Source: Saccharibacillus qingshengii
GTDB lineage: Bacteria; Bacillota; Bacilli; Paenibacillales; Paenibacillaceae
Direction: 5' to 3'
Assembly (NCBI RefSeq): GCF_013185195.1
Contig: NZ_JAAZWC010000017.1
Span: forward strand, 52,640-116,639
Length of the DNA: 64,000 nucleotides
Shown here: piece after piece, positions 27,333-38,242 of the stretch
Layout: each line of letters begins with the position of its first letter
Numbering within the stretch: the stretch's first letter is position 1
The notes under the pieces: generated by a model
Told to the model about the DNA's origin: nothing
The model's database searches: none
What the model saw: only the letters and a program-made list of their open reading frames with translations
Translations under genes and position numbers: made by a program

Positions 27333-30300
27333 TTGGAGCAGAATCGAAACGATAGACTTGCACAGGTGGTGTCGGCGGCCGGATTGTACCGTTCTTTGTT
27401 AATGAACCATCCAGACGGAATTGTGGTACTGGATCGTACCGGTTGGGTCATTGATGTGAATCCGGCTTTCTTGGAAATGACGGGCTTTACGGCTCTGGAA
27501 CTGGCCGATCTGATCGAAGCCGAACAAGGGGTATCGAGTGAACAGGCAGCCGATTTGCGGCATTGTTTTGCCCAGGCCGAATCTGGAGTTACGGTAGGCA
27601 TGGATCTTGAAACCCGGCACAAAGCCGGCGGCAGGAAATATCTCCAGTTGAATTTTGTTCCGCTGGACCATGAAGGCGAGCGTGTCGGCGTCTATGTGGT
27701 CTGCCGCGATGCGACGTCCGCCAAAACGCTCGAGCGTAAGCTGAGGGAGACGTCCGAACGGTATAAACAAGCCGAGGCGATGGCGAGGATCGTATTTTGG
27801 GAATGGGATCTCGAGACGGGCAAACAGGAGTATTCCGATCTGCTGTACGACGTATTCGGAATCGATGAACGGGAGTTGGTCAACGGGCCGGGAGATATGA
27901 TGAAGCGGATTATCCCGGAGGACCGTGACCGCGTCGCCAAGCTGCTCGAGGACCGGCTGTCCGGCGGAGAATACGATATCACCTACAGCCTGCTCACGGA
28001 TAAAGGAGAGCGGCGCACCGTACGGTCGCAGGGGAAAATGACCGATGAGACCCACTTGATCGGAAGTATTCAGGATATTACGCGGCAGACGGACATGGAG
28101 CGGCAGATTCGCCAAAGCGAGCTGGAATTCCGTCTGATTTCCGAACACTCGCTGGATCTGTTTACCCGGCAGACGGTGGACTCGGTGTTTCTGTATTTGT
28201 CGCCGGCGTCCGAACATATTCTTGGCTACAAGCCGGAAGAACTGGTCGGACAAAGCTCTTTTAAAGTTTTTCATCCCGAAGATGCCGAGAAGGTTGCCGA
28301 TTATCTGCGGATTGTCGCGGGAGGCGATACGTCGCATACGGTGGAATTCCGCGCCAAGACGCGAAACGGCGATTACGTCTGGCTGGAGAGCGCGGCCAGT
28401 TTCACGTACGACGAACATACGGGCGAACCGCTGGAGATTATCGGAGTCTCGCGGGATGTGACCGAGCGCAAGCTCGCACAAAGAAAGCTGCAGGAGAGCG
28501 AAGAACGCTATCGTTCGTTGTTCGACTACAATCCGTCCGGTGTGTATTCGCTTAGTCTGGAAGGCATTTATACCTCTTGTAATGACAGTATGGCGGATCT
28601 GCTCGGTCTCGGAAAAGAAGAACTGATCGGCAAATCGTACCGTTCCGTGATCCGCGATGAAAATCTGGCACGCACGAATCGGCATTTTGAAGCGGCCTGC
28701 CGCGGGATTCCGCAGAATTACGAAGCGGAGATCGAGCGTGCCACGGGTGAAAAGCTGGAGCTGCATATCACGAATGTTCCGATTTTTGTGGAAGGCGAGG
28801 TCGTGGGCGTATACGGCATTGCCGGCGATATTACCGAACGCAAACAATATACGCGGCGGATCGAACAGCTCGGTTACGAGTATACGCTGATCTTGAACTC
28901 CGTATCCGAAGGGATCTTCGGGATCGGGACGGATGGAAAAACCATTTTCACGAATCCGGCTGCCCTGAACCTGCTCGGTTATGAACAAGAAGAGTTTATT
29001 GGGCACGACAATCATACTCTGCTGGTTCATTCGGGGATGGGCGGTGTGGCGTACAGCGTGGAAGAATGTCCGATCTGCAGCACCGTGCACGACGGCATCT
29101 CGCGTTCGGTTCAAGAAGGCGTCATGTGGAAAAAAGACGGGTCGAGCTGTCTGGTGCAGTATACGGTCAACCCGATCGTGGACAAAGGCCGGATTCAAGG
29201 GGCTGTCGTCGTGTTCCGGGATCTGACGAACGAACGCGAAGTCATGCGCCAGAAAGAGCTGGCCGAACAAACGGCATCGGCCAAATCGGAATTCCTGGCG
29301 ATGATGAGCCATGAGATCCGCACGCCGATGAACGGCGTGATCGGAATGACCGACCTACTTCTCGATACCGGATTGACGCAGGAACAGCGCGAGTATGCCG
29401 AGATTATTCAGGAAAGCGGCGTCTCGTTGATGCGGATTCTGAACGATGTGCTGGATTTCAGCAAGATCGATGCGGGCAGCCTTTCCCTGGAACCGGAAAG
29501 TTTTGCGGTCGTTCCGTTGGTGGGAGCCGCCGCCGAGCTGTTTGCCCCGCGGGCGGCGGAGAAAGGCGTCCATCTTAGCTGGGAAGTCTCTCCAAGCGTG
29601 CCCGAAGAGATCGTAACCGATCCGGGCCGGCTCAGACAGGTGCTGATCAATCTGATCGGCAACGCGATCAAATTCACGGAGACCGGTTCGATCACCGTGT
29701 TTGTCGAGACCGTCCCGGGATCCAGCGAGCGGGAACCCGTGCTGGAGTTCCGCGTGCAGGACACCGGAGTCGGTATTGCGGAGAATCAGCTGGGGCGTTT
29801 GTTCCAATCGTTCTCGCAGCTGCATCCCGAATTGAACCGCAAGTACGGCGGGACGGGGCTTGGCTTGTCGATCTGCAAACGGCTGGTCGAATTGATGGGC
29901 GGGACAATCCGGGTGGAGAGCCTCGAAGGAACGGGATCGACTTTCCGCTTTACCCTTCCGTGCCGAATTGAAATGTCGAACGAGGCGGAATTGGCCGGGA
30001 AAAACGGCGAACAGGCTGCTCCCGATTCTCTTGCACAATTCTCTTCGGAAACGCCGGAGAGCCTCCAAGAACTGCGTGTTCTGATTGCGGAAGATCATCC
30101 GGTCAACCGCAGGCTGCTCGTAGAGATGGTAGGGAAATCCGGGATCCGGGCGGATGTCGTGGAGAACGGAATCGAAGCTTTCGAAGCGGTCGTGAAGAAG
30201 CGCTACGACCTGATCTTTATGGATGTGCAGATGCCGCAGATGGACGGGATGACGGCAGCGCGCCTGATCCGGCAGGTTCTGCCGGAAGAATCTATTCCGT

Positions 30301-30467
30301 ATATGGTTGCGGTCACCGCTTTTGTACGGCCGGGCTTTGCGGAGGAGTGTTTGGGCAGCGGGATGCAGGCTTATATCGTCAAGCCGATTTCGGAAGCGGA
30401 GATCCGCCGGGTGCTGCTGGATCCGGACGGACGCCGCCGCGAGTTTTTGCGTCAGTATCGGGAGTAG
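27333..30467 (+). CDS. PAS-domain hybrid sensor histidine kinase with receiver domain
   Basis: About 1044 residues, no transmembrane helix. About five PAS/PAC units lie roughly within residues 15-640 (repeated GVSRDVTERK, GIAGDITERK and VFRDLTNE ends). A HisKA dimerisation domain follows with the phospho-His in SHEIRTPMNGVIGMTD near 660. The ATPase domain has N-box INLIGNAIKF and G-boxes VQDTGVGI and GTGLGLSI. The C-terminal receiver domain has phospho-Asp in LIFMDVQMPQMDG near 964. Ligand unknown; a cytoplasmic redox or small-molecule sensor is possible. Start is a TTG at 27333 with AAGGGG 9 bp upstream. No partner regulator next to it. Confidence 0.88.
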   Translation: MEQNRNDRLAQVVSAAGLYRSLLMNHPDGIVVLDRTGWVIDVNPAFLEMTGFTALELADLIEAEQGVSSEQAADLRHCFAQAESGVTVGMDLETRHKAGGRKYLQLNFVPLDHEGERVGVYVVCRDATSAKTLERKLRETSERYKQAEAMARIVFWEWDLETGKQEYSDLLYDVFGIDERELVNGPGDMMKRIIPEDRDRVAKLLEDRLSGGEYDITYSLLTDKGERRTVRSQGKMTDETHLIGSIQDITRQTDMERQIRQSELEFRLISEHSLDLFTRQTVDSVFLYLSPASEHILGYKPEELVGQSSFKVFHPEDAEKVADYLRIVAGGDTSHTVEFRAKTRNGDYVWLESAASFTYDEHTGEPLEIIGVSRDVTERKLAQRKLQESEERYRSLFDYNPSGVYSLSLEGIYTSCNDSMADLLGLGKEELIGKSYRSVIRDENLARTNRHFEAACRGIPQNYEAEIERATGEKLELHITNVPIFVEGEVVGVYGIAGDITERKQYTRRIEQLGYEYTLILNSVSEGIFGIGTDGKTIFTNPAALNLLGYEQEEFIGHDNHTLLVHSGMGGVAYSVEECPICSTVHDGISRSVQEGVMWKKDGSSCLVQYTVNPIVDKGRIQGAVVVFRDLTNEREVMRQKELAEQTASAKSEFLAMMSHEIRTPMNGVIGMTDLLLDTGLTQEQREYAEIIQESGVSLMRILNDVLDFSKIDAGSLSLEPESFAVVPLVGAAAELFAPRAAEKGVHLSWEVSPSVPEEIVTDPGRLRQVLINLIGNAIKFTETGSITVFVETVPGSSEREPVLEFRVQDTGVGIAENQLGRLFQSFSQLHPELNRKYGGTGLGLSICKRLVELMGGTIRVESLEGTGSTFRFTLPCRIEMSNEAELAGKNGEQAAPDSLAQFSSETPESLQELRVLIAEDHPVNRRLLVEMVGKSGIRADVVENGIEAFEAVVKKRYDLIFMDVQMPQMDGMTAARLIRQVLPEESIPYMVAVTAFVRPGFAEECLGSGMQAYIVKPISEAEIRRVLLDPDGRRREFLRQYRE

Positions 30468-30490
30468 GGACGGGTTCGAAAGGCACAAGG

Positions 30491-30521
30491 AAAAGGCGGG
30501 GATTATTTCCCCAGCCTTTTT
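30491..30521. terminator. terminator shared by the hybrid kinase gene and the TPR gene
   Basis: The stem AAAGGC-GGGGA/TCCCC-GCCTTTT has an ATTAT-type loop. It overlaps the last codons of the minus-strand TPR gene. On the plus strand it is followed by TTTT. Confidence 0.75.
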
Positions 30522-31399
30522 GGTGCGCGTCTCCAGCCGTAGACCTGCACATGGACGAACGCTTTGCTGAGCATGAAGCTCAGCATATACAAAATCACCA
30601 GCAGAATAATGAGGGGCCGGAACAAGATGGACGCGATGATCCAGGTCAGCACCAGCTGCCAGGGCTTAAAGCGGCGAAAGAACACGGGCAGCGTGAAGAT
30701 CCGGTAAAACCAATAGTTCTTCTGCAGGGCTTCCATGTATTCGGTCCGGGTCTGCTCGTCGTCCGGATTCAGCCGGATCGCCTGCTCCATCATTGTCTTG
30801 GCCGTCTTCGCGTCGCCGCGCCGGTCGGCGGCCCACCCGAGATAGAGAAACGTCTGGGGGCGCTCCACATCGTTTTGCAGTGCGGTTTCGGCAGCCGCGC
30901 GCGAATCGTCGAAACGCCGCAGATTCGCCAGGACATAACTGTACAGCGCATGGTACAAGCCGTTCTGCGTATCGATATCCAGCGCCTGGGCGATACTCGG
31001 GTAAGCCTGCTCGAACTTGCCCTGCTTATTGTACATATTGGCCAGGAGGTAATGCAGATGCGCGCGATACGGATTGATACGCAGGCCTTCCTGTGCGGCT
31101 TCCTTCATCTGCGCCCAATCCTGGGTCGAGTAATACACGACGGCACGCAGGAACCAGCCGTCCTCGTCATCGGGACTCAGACGCAGCGCTTGGTCCGTGC
31201 AGGCGAGAGCCCGGTCGTATTCTTCCGTATGGACATAAGCCAGCGCCAGCGCGTTGTAGGGTTCCGGCGTTTCCGGTTCTTCGCGCAGCCAATTGCCGGC
31301 TTCGGCCAGCGCGTCCTTGTACCGGCCCCAATCAATCAGCCGCTCAAAACGCTCGGCGCGCAGGCCCGGCGGGACCGGGCCGTTCGTTTGTTCACTCAT
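30503..31399 (-). CDS. tetratricopeptide repeat protein with C-terminal membrane helices
   Basis: 298 residues. About four to five TPR units lie within residues 30-215 (for example YNALALAYVHTEEYDRALACTDQALRL and FLYLGWAADRRGDAKTAKTMMEQAIRL). Two hydrophobic helices follow near 235-280 with a basic tail, so the TPR part faces the cytoplasm. SD GGAGGTCCC before the ATG. It lies directly upstream of the AAA+ gene on the same strand and is probably its partner or adaptor (inference from position). Confidence 0.82.
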   Translation of the reverse strand: MSEQTNGPVPPGLRAERFERLIDWGRYKDALAEAGNWLREEPETPEPYNALALAYVHTEEYDRALACTDQALRLSPDDEDGWFLRAVVYYSTQDWAQMKEAAQEGLRINPYRAHLHYLLANMYNKQGKFEQAYPSIAQALDIDTQNGLYHALYSYVLANLRRFDDSRAAAETALQNDVERPQTFLYLGWAADRRGDAKTAKTMMEQAIRLNPDDEQTRTEYMEALQKNYWFYRIFTLPVFFRRFKPWQLVLTWIIASILFRPLIILLVILYMLSFMLSKAFVHVQVYGWRRAPKRLGK

Positions 31400-31437
31400 A
31401 GGGGACCTCCTGTATTCCGCTGCCGGCCCAAATGGAT

Positions 31438-32385
31438 TTAACGGATTTTATGCTTTTTGATAAATTCGAGGACCTGCGCATATTCGCCGTTCGTATCGCT
31501 GAATGTCGCATAATTGCGTGCGGTGGAGAACCAGTCGAGCGTGGAGGCCTGACGGCTCTTCAAGACGCGCCGGAAATCCGTATCCGCAAGCGGCTGGATT
31601 TCGCCCGTCTCCATGGCGCGTTCGAGCGCAAGTTCGGTCGCGTCGCGCACCAGCTGCTCGAGATCCGCCCCGGAGAACAGCGGCGTGCTCTCGGCGAGTT
31701 TGCGCACGTTGACGGTGTCTGCCGGTTTGCCGGCCAGCTTGAGCTTGAGAATGGTGTCGCGCTCTTCTTCCTCGGGCGGCGTCACAAACAGCAGGTTGTT
31801 GAAGCGTCCCGGACGGCGGAGCGCGGAATCGAGATACCACGGCGTATTGGTGGCTCCGATGATAAAGACGTTTTCGTTAAAGCTTTCGAGTCCGTCCAGT
31901 TCCAGCAGCAGCTGATTGACCAGCATGCGGTCGTGATGCTGGCGCATGCCGTGGCGGCTGCCGCCCAATGCGTCCAATTCGTCGATAAACAGGACACAGG
32001 GCGCTTCGGCGCGAGCTTTTTCAAAAATGCCGTGGAGATTGTGCTCGCTGCCTCCGGTATACATCGACAGGATGGCCTGCAGCTCCAGATGCAGGAAGCT
32101 GGCGTCGATCTCGCCGGCTACGGCGCGGGCCAGAAACGTCTTGCCGCATCCGGGAGGACCGTACAGCAGCAGGGAACCGCCCGCTTTTCGGCCGTAGGCC
32201 GCGAACAATTCGGGCTGCTTGAGCGGCAGAATAAAGTTCATACGGATCTTTTTCTTGATTTCTTCGAGTCCGCCGACATCGTCGAACGTGACGGTCGGTT
32301 TCTCGCTTTCGACCAGGTCTTCGGCATTTTTGTCGAACTGAATGACTTTGAGATTTTTGCGGCGCTGCTCTTTATCGTCGTCCAT
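31438..32385 (-). CDS. AAA+ family ATPase (single AAA module)
   Basis: 315 residues. The order is VGGLEEIKKKIRMNFILPLKQPELF (N-linker), Walker A YGPPGCGKTFLARA, Walker B CVLFIDELDALGG, sensor 1 VFIIGATNTPWYLD, the arginine-finger region SALRRPGRFNNLLF, and a C-terminal AAA lid. It resembles the AAA module of FtsH/spastin-like proteins without protease or membrane domain. The ATG at 32385 follows GGAGGGAGAG; an upstream in-frame start at 32421 has no good SD. First gene of a two-gene operon with the TPR membrane protein. Confidence 0.85.
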   Translation of the reverse strand: MDDDKEQRRKNLKVIQFDKNAEDLVESEKPTVTFDDVGGLEEIKKKIRMNFILPLKQPELFAAYGRKAGGSLLLYGPPGCGKTFLARAVAGEIDASFLHLELQAILSMYTGGSEHNLHGIFEKARAEAPCVLFIDELDALGGSRHGMRQHHDRMLVNQLLLELDGLESFNENVFIIGATNTPWYLDSALRRPGRFNNLLFVTPPEEEERDTILKLKLAGKPADTVNVRKLAESTPLFSGADLEQLVRDATELALERAMETGEIQPLADTDFRRVLKSRQASTLDWFSTARNYATFSDTNGEYAQVLEFIKKHKIR

Positions 32386-32563
32386 GGACTCTCCCTCCGC
32401 ATACGGTTTTCTTTTTATCATAACCGATTTAGGGGGCTTTTCACCAGAATAGGAGATTTCGACAACTTTGGGCTGCTGGCGGCTTCTCTAGTAAGGGCAC
32501 GCAAACAGAGGCTGTGGAGAACGATCACCTGGCAAAAAAGGCTGTTCGAATGCCGACTGCGAT

Positions 32564-32750
32564 AAATAACAGCGTAGGAGCGGTTATTCATGCCCGGGCC
32601 GCCCGGTTTTGCAAAATAACTGCCACGGAACAGCTATTTTTAAAAATAAAGCGGAATAAGAGGCCAGACCCTCTACATAGCGGTTCTCCTGCAGTTATTT
32701 TATTGAAAAGAGGAGGTTTAAGCCGAATAAGTGCTCTCAGGCGGTTATTT
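32564..32750. repeat. cluster of AATAAC...GTTATT palindromic units (locus B)
   Basis: Units start near 32564, 32613, 32655 and 32724. The unit at 32613 (AATAACTGC...GCTATTT) and the one at 32724 (AATAAGTG...GCGGTTATTT) match units at 5364 and 5424 in order and sequence class. The third unit is longer, with about 35 inner bases. No gene is present in 32386-33291 apart from this cluster and the 244-bp repeat. Confidence 0.65.
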
Positions 32751-32901
32751 GGAAGAAGCAGGATCGGAAAATAGGAATGCGGTCAGACAGCCACGATACG
32801 ATTTATAGGGGACAGGTACTCTGATTATTCTCGGCCTGCCGTTTACTGCGCTTGCAGGGGGAGCTGGCAGAAGGCCGCCGCTTTTTTTGCTGCACAGAAA
32901 A

Positions 32902-33199
32902 AGGCTTTTCCCGCATAGGGAAAAGCCTCAGGCTGTCGAGAAAGTCCTATTCGTAAGAGAAGCTTGTCGGCTGCGGGAGAAATTCGTTTCGGTCGCGTGT
33001 TGAAATCGGGAAAAAGGATTGGATTTTAGCGGAATTTTCCCGATTAACGGTGCAAGTTCATATCCTGATTTTGGATGAACTTGCACCACAAAGGCGAACA
33101 CTATCTTTCCTTCACTGAATTTCTCCCTCCGCCTCCTCGCTTCTCTCGGAATCATACTTTCTCGACACGTTGAGGCTTTTCCCGCATAGGGAAAAGCCT
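32902..33199 (-). repeat. terminator-associated repeat, copy 1, with duplicated hairpins
   Basis: A 244-bp element (32929-33172) has terminal inverted repeats TGTCGAGAAAGT/ACTTTCTCGACA. It is flanked by two identical 27-bp hairpins, 32902-32928 and 33173-33199, each with the arm AGGCTTTTCCC. Inside are the hairpin GGTGCAAGTTCAT/ATGAACTTGCACC (33049-33087), a pairing of AATCGGGAAAA with TTTTCCCGATT, and GCGGGAGAAATT with AATTTCTCCC. Read on the hemL strand, the order is hairpin, element, hairpin, T-run. Confidence 0.85.
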
Positions 33200-33291
33200 T
33201 TTCTACGTTGGCGCCTGAAGAAGCGTCGGCGGCAGGATTCCGGAGAATCGGCCGCGAGATCACATCATCGTGCGGCAGCCCAGGTTAAGGC

Positions 33292-34599
<1,308 letters not shown>

Positions 34600-34661
34600 G
34601 ATACACGATCCTTTCGATATGAAGGTTGCGGTACAGACGGTTTGAGCCGCCTCAAGGAAAA

Positions 34662-34950
34662 GAGCGCCTTTGTCAAAAGGCGCTCAGGCTGTCGAGAAAG
34701 TCCTATTCGTTGTAGAAGCTCGTCAGCTGCGGGAGAAATTCGTTCCGGTCGCGTGTTGAAATCGAGAAAAAGATTAAATTTCAGCGGAATTTTCCCGATT
34801 AACGGTGCAAGTTCATATCCTGATTTTGGATGAACTTGCACCACAAAGGCGAACACTATCGTTCCTTCACTGAATTTCTCCCTCCGCCTCCTCACTTTGT
34901 TTGGAATACGACTTTCTCGACACGTTGAGCGCCTTTGTCAAAAGGCGCTC
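34662..34950 (-). repeat. terminator-associated repeat, copy 2, with duplicated hairpins
   Basis: A 241-bp core (34686-34926), highly similar to copy 1 and in the same orientation, is flanked by two identical 24-bp hairpins (34662-34685 and 34927-34950) with the arm GAGCGCC. These hairpins differ completely from those of copy 1. The LCP-proximal hairpin has lost its T-run; the distal one keeps TTTT on the minus strand. Confidence 0.85.
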
Positions 34951-35011
34951 TTTAAGCGTAACGAATTTTGCGGTTGACGTACAGGGACGATTTGGTTACG
35001 TTTCGGCAGAT

Positions 35012-36136
35012 TTACTGCTGCGGACCGCCGTCTGCGACCAACGCTTCGCTGTTGGCTGCCGATGGAGTCGGCACGGCCGATACGGGAGCGCGCTCGATCT
35101 CCGCTTCGCCATCGGTTCCGTCTTCTTCCGCGGCCGGGCCGGATCCGCCGGGCGCTGCGGGCGTTTGTCCGGCTTGGGCCGAAGCGTCCAGCGTGTCCTG
35201 GATAAACTGCTTGAGCTTTTCTTCGCTGCTGACGGACAATACGGCCGCACCGTCGACTCGTTCTTCAACCAGCAGGCTGGCCGGCGGAATCTGCTCGCTG
35301 CCGCCCATTTTGCTGTCGTAGGCGACGGTTGCCAGTTTCCACATGTCGCCGACGCTCAGATTGGTATCGATGTACGGGCTGACCTGTTCGAGAATATTCG
35401 GCAGATTCATAATCGAAGTCGAGGTCTTCAGCTTGTCGGCGATCGCCTGCAGGAATTCGCGCTGGCGTCCGGTACGGCTGAAATCGGACAGCTGATCGTG
35501 ACGGAAGCGGACATACTGCAGCGCCGTTGTTCCGTCGAGATGCTGCTGACCCTGTTTCAGGTCGATATCGTACAGATGCTGATCGGCCGCACTGACGTAA
35601 TGCATGTCTTTTTCCACATAAAAATCGACTCCGCCTACGGCATCCACCAGTTTGATGAAGCCCTGGAAGTCGGTATATACGTAATATTGGATCGGAATGC
35701 CGAGCAGATCGGAAACGGTCTGCATGGCAGTATTGGGCCCGTGGGTAATGGCGGCGTTGATCCGCTGCTTGCCATGGTCGGGAATGTCGGTGTAGGTGTC
35801 GCGCATAATGGAGAACAGATTGATCGTTTTGTCGACGGGATCGATCGAAGCGACAATCATCGAGTCCGAACGGGGAATTTCTCCTTCATCGACGCCCCGG
35901 GCATCCACGCCCATCAGCAGAATATTGACCGGCTCGCTGCCTTCCCACTTCGGAGGATCCTGCACGGTTGTCGTCTCGGTGACGGGAAGACTGCGGAACG
36001 GCGAACTCTCGCCTACCTTTTGCAGACCCGATACCTGATTGTACAAGCTGGTGAAGTAGAAAGCCGCATAACCGCCCGCGGAGACCAAAATAATCGAAAG
36101 CACCCAGGTCAGGGTCCTCTTCTTTCTTTTCGACAT
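35012..36136 (-). CDS. LCP (LytR-CpsA-Psr) family protein
   Basis: 374 residues. N-terminal membrane anchor (about 10-30), then an extracellular LCP domain: NILLMGVDARG, PRSDSMIVASIDP, KINAAITHGPN-like (here RINAAITHGPN) and YVRFRHDQLSDFSRTGRQREFL, the conserved polyprenyl-phosphate-binding Arg/Asp residues. The family attaches teichoic acids or other glycopolymers to peptidoglycan. The Ala/Pro/Gly/Glu-rich last 60 residues are probably disordered. SD AAAGGAAG before the ATG. Confidence 0.92.
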   Translation of the reverse strand: MSKRKKRTLTWVLSIILVSAGGYAAFYFTSLYNQVSGLQKVGESSPFRSLPVTETTTVQDPPKWEGSEPVNILLMGVDARGVDEGEIPRSDSMIVASIDPVDKTINLFSIMRDTYTDIPDHGKQRINAAITHGPNTAMQTVSDLLGIPIQYYVYTDFQGFIKLVDAVGGVDFYVEKDMHYVSAADQHLYDIDLKQGQQHLDGTTALQYVRFRHDQLSDFSRTGRQREFLQAIADKLKTSTSIMNLPNILEQVSPYIDTNLSVGDMWKLATVAYDSKMGGSEQIPPASLLVEERVDGAAVLSVSSEEKLKQFIQDTLDASAQAGQTPAAPGGSGPAAEEDGTDGEAEIERAPVSAVPTPSAANSEALVADGGPQQ

Positions 36137-36398
36137 TCGTTTTCTTCCTTTCGCTTTGGAGGGAGTACGCGAGAATACCGTTTGCCTTCGCGATATCCCT
36201 ACATTATAATTTTTTTCGGAGCGTCAGGCAATTTGTCCGATTTTATTGTCTTCTGCGCATACGCAAAACCGCCGTCACGAAAGGCTTCCGGCGTCCTAAC
36301 GCTGAATACCCCTTTCTTTTCGCGCTGAACCGTATGCAGGCGTTCCCTGTCAAAAAAGACGATCCGGACCCGATTCGGAATCAGAGAAAGGAACACAT

Positions 36399-37451
36399 AT
36401 GAACGCCATCGAAGTCGAACATCTGAACAAAACGTTCAAAGTCCAGAAGAACCGCGAAGGCCTCAAAGGCGCGCTGCAGGATCTGTTTTCCCGTCAATAT
36501 AACGAGGTCGCGGCGGTCAACGATATTTCCTTCTCCATCCCCGTCGGCGAGATCTGCGGATACATCGGCGAGAACGGGGCAGGCAAGTCGACGACGATCA
36601 AGATGCTGACCGGCATTCTCGTCCCGACTTCCGGTAAGCTCAACGTAGGCGGCTACGTGCCGCATGAAGAGCGCGAGAAGTTCGTCCGCAATATCGGCGT
36701 CGTGTTCGGACAGCGCAGTCAGCTCTGGTGGGACATCGGCGTGATCGAATCGTTCGGTCTGCTGCGCAAAGTGTACGGCGTAGGCGAGAACGACTACAAA
36801 AAGCGGCTGGACGAACTCGTCCAGCGCCTCGATCTGGGCGAGCTGCTCAGCCGCCCCGTGCGCAAGCTCAGTCTCGGCCAGCGGATGCGCTGCGAGCTGG
36901 TGGCCGCGCTGCTGCACAATCCGTCGATCGTCTTCCTGGACGAGCCGACGATCGGTCTCGACATTATCGTCAAGACCGAGATTCGCGAATTCCTCAAAGA
37001 CATGAACCGGCAGCACGGCACGACTATTCTGCTGACCACGCACGATCTGCAGGATATCGAAGCGCTCTGCTCGCGGGTCATCATGCTCGACGAAGGACGC
37101 ATCATCTACGACGGCGGCCTCGATACGCTCAAGTCCCGCTGGGGACAGGGCACGCGCATCACGTTCCAGTTCGGCAATCACTGTCCGCTGCCGCGTCTGC
37201 AGGCGCTCACATCGGAGCTGGACGTCAGCTGGACCGCGGACAACGATCTGCACGCCGAAGTGCTGGTGCCGGGCGAGATGAGCGTATCCGATGTGCTGGC
37301 ACGGGTTGTCGGCCATGCGGATATCGCCATTACGGATATCAAGATCACGGAGACGACGACCGATGAGATCGTACGCCAGATTTACCAGACCGGATCGGCG
37401 ACCGTGCCGACACCGGCGGTAGCGGAAGGCGGGCCTCATTCCCATGCTTAG
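36399..37451 (+). CDS. ABC transporter ATP-binding protein (ABC-2 type, DUF990-linked)
   Basis: 350 residues. Walker A is GENGAGKST, the Q-loop region is GVVFGQRSQLWWD, the signature LSLGQRMRCELVAALLH, and Walker B SIVFLDEPTIGLD. RSQLWWDI is typical of ATPases paired with DUF990 ABC-2 permeases. A C-terminal domain of about 100 residues follows. SD AGAAAGGAAC before the ATG; its end overlaps the first permease by 8 bp. Substrate unknown. Confidence 0.88.
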   Translation: MNAIEVEHLNKTFKVQKNREGLKGALQDLFSRQYNEVAAVNDISFSIPVGEICGYIGENGAGKSTTIKMLTGILVPTSGKLNVGGYVPHEEREKFVRNIGVVFGQRSQLWWDIGVIESFGLLRKVYGVGENDYKKRLDELVQRLDLGELLSRPVRKLSLGQRMRCELVAALLHNPSIVFLDEPTIGLDIIVKTEIREFLKDMNRQHGTTILLTTHDLQDIEALCSRVIMLDEGRIIYDGGLDTLKSRWGQGTRITFQFGNHCPLPRLQALTSELDVSWTADNDLHAEVLVPGEMSVSDVLARVVGHADIAITDIKITETTTDEIVRQIYQTGSATVPTPAVAEGGPHSHA

Positions 37452-38238
37452 CGTGTATACCGACTTTATCCGGATCCGTTTTCTCACCATGCTGGCGTAC
37501 CGCGTCAATTATTACTCCGGCATCCTGATCTACATGCTGAATATTGGCGTGTACTACTTCACCTGGCAGGCCATCTACGGGGACAAAGGCGAGATCGGCG
37601 GCTTCACGGCTTCCCAGATGACGACGTATATCGCGGTGTCCTGGATGGCGCGCGCGTTCTACTTCAACAACCTGGACCGCGAGATCGCGACCGATATCCG
37701 GGACGGTTCCATCGCGATACAATTCATCCGTCCCTACAACTATCTGTTCGTCAAAATGATGCAGGGCTTCGGCGAAGGTCTGTTCCGCTTCACGCTGTTC
37801 ATGATTCCCGGCATGCTGCTGGCGCTGCTGCTGTTTCCGGTGAGACTGCCGACGGACCCGCTGGCGTGGATCGGTTTCCTGGTCATGCTGTTCTTCAGCT
37901 TCCTGATCAACTCGCAGCTGAACATCCTGACCGGGCTGATGGCGTTTTTCGTGGAAAACAACGAAGGGATCATGCGGATGAAACGGGTCGTCGTCGACCT
38001 GTTCTCCGGCCTCGTCATCCCGATCAGTTTGTTCCCCGGGTGGCTCAGCTCGATCATGCAGTGGCTGCCTTTCCAGGCGATCACGTATCTGCCGGGCTCG
38101 GTCTTCACGGGACGCACGACGGGCACCGGGATTCTCGAAGTGTTCGGCATTCAGCTGATCTGGTTCTTCGCTCTGCTGATCCCGATCTTCTTCACGTGGC
38201 GGGCGGCGCGCAAGCGGCTGTTCGTACAGGGGGGTTGA
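37444..38238 (+). CDS. ABC-2 type permease (first of two)
   Basis: 264 residues with six predicted helices. The conserved N-terminus (DFIRIRFLTMLAYRVNYYSGILIYMLNIGVYY) and MTTYIAVSWMARAFYFNNLDREIATDIRDGSIAIQFIRPYNYL fit the ABC-2 family transporter group once called DUF990. Overlaps the ATPase gene, so it is translationally coupled. Forms a heteromeric transporter with the next gene. Confidence 0.86.
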   Translation: MLSVYTDFIRIRFLTMLAYRVNYYSGILIYMLNIGVYYFTWQAIYGDKGEIGGFTASQMTTYIAVSWMARAFYFNNLDREIATDIRDGSIAIQFIRPYNYLFVKMMQGFGEGLFRFTLFMIPGMLLALLLFPVRLPTDPLAWIGFLVMLFFSFLINSQLNILTGLMAFFVENNEGIMRMKRVVVDLFSGLVIPISLFPGWLSSIMQWLPFQAITYLPGSVFTGRTTGTGILEVFGIQLIWFFALLIPIFFTWRAARKRLFVQGG

Positions 38239-38242
38239 GCGT

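Noticed and set aside
32928..33263. Conserved reading frame inside the 244-bp repeat (contains FAFVVQVHPKSGYELAPLIGK in all copies)
   Set aside because: The frame has no SD or constant start. It is frameshifted in copy 2, and its conservation follows from the hairpins at DNA level.
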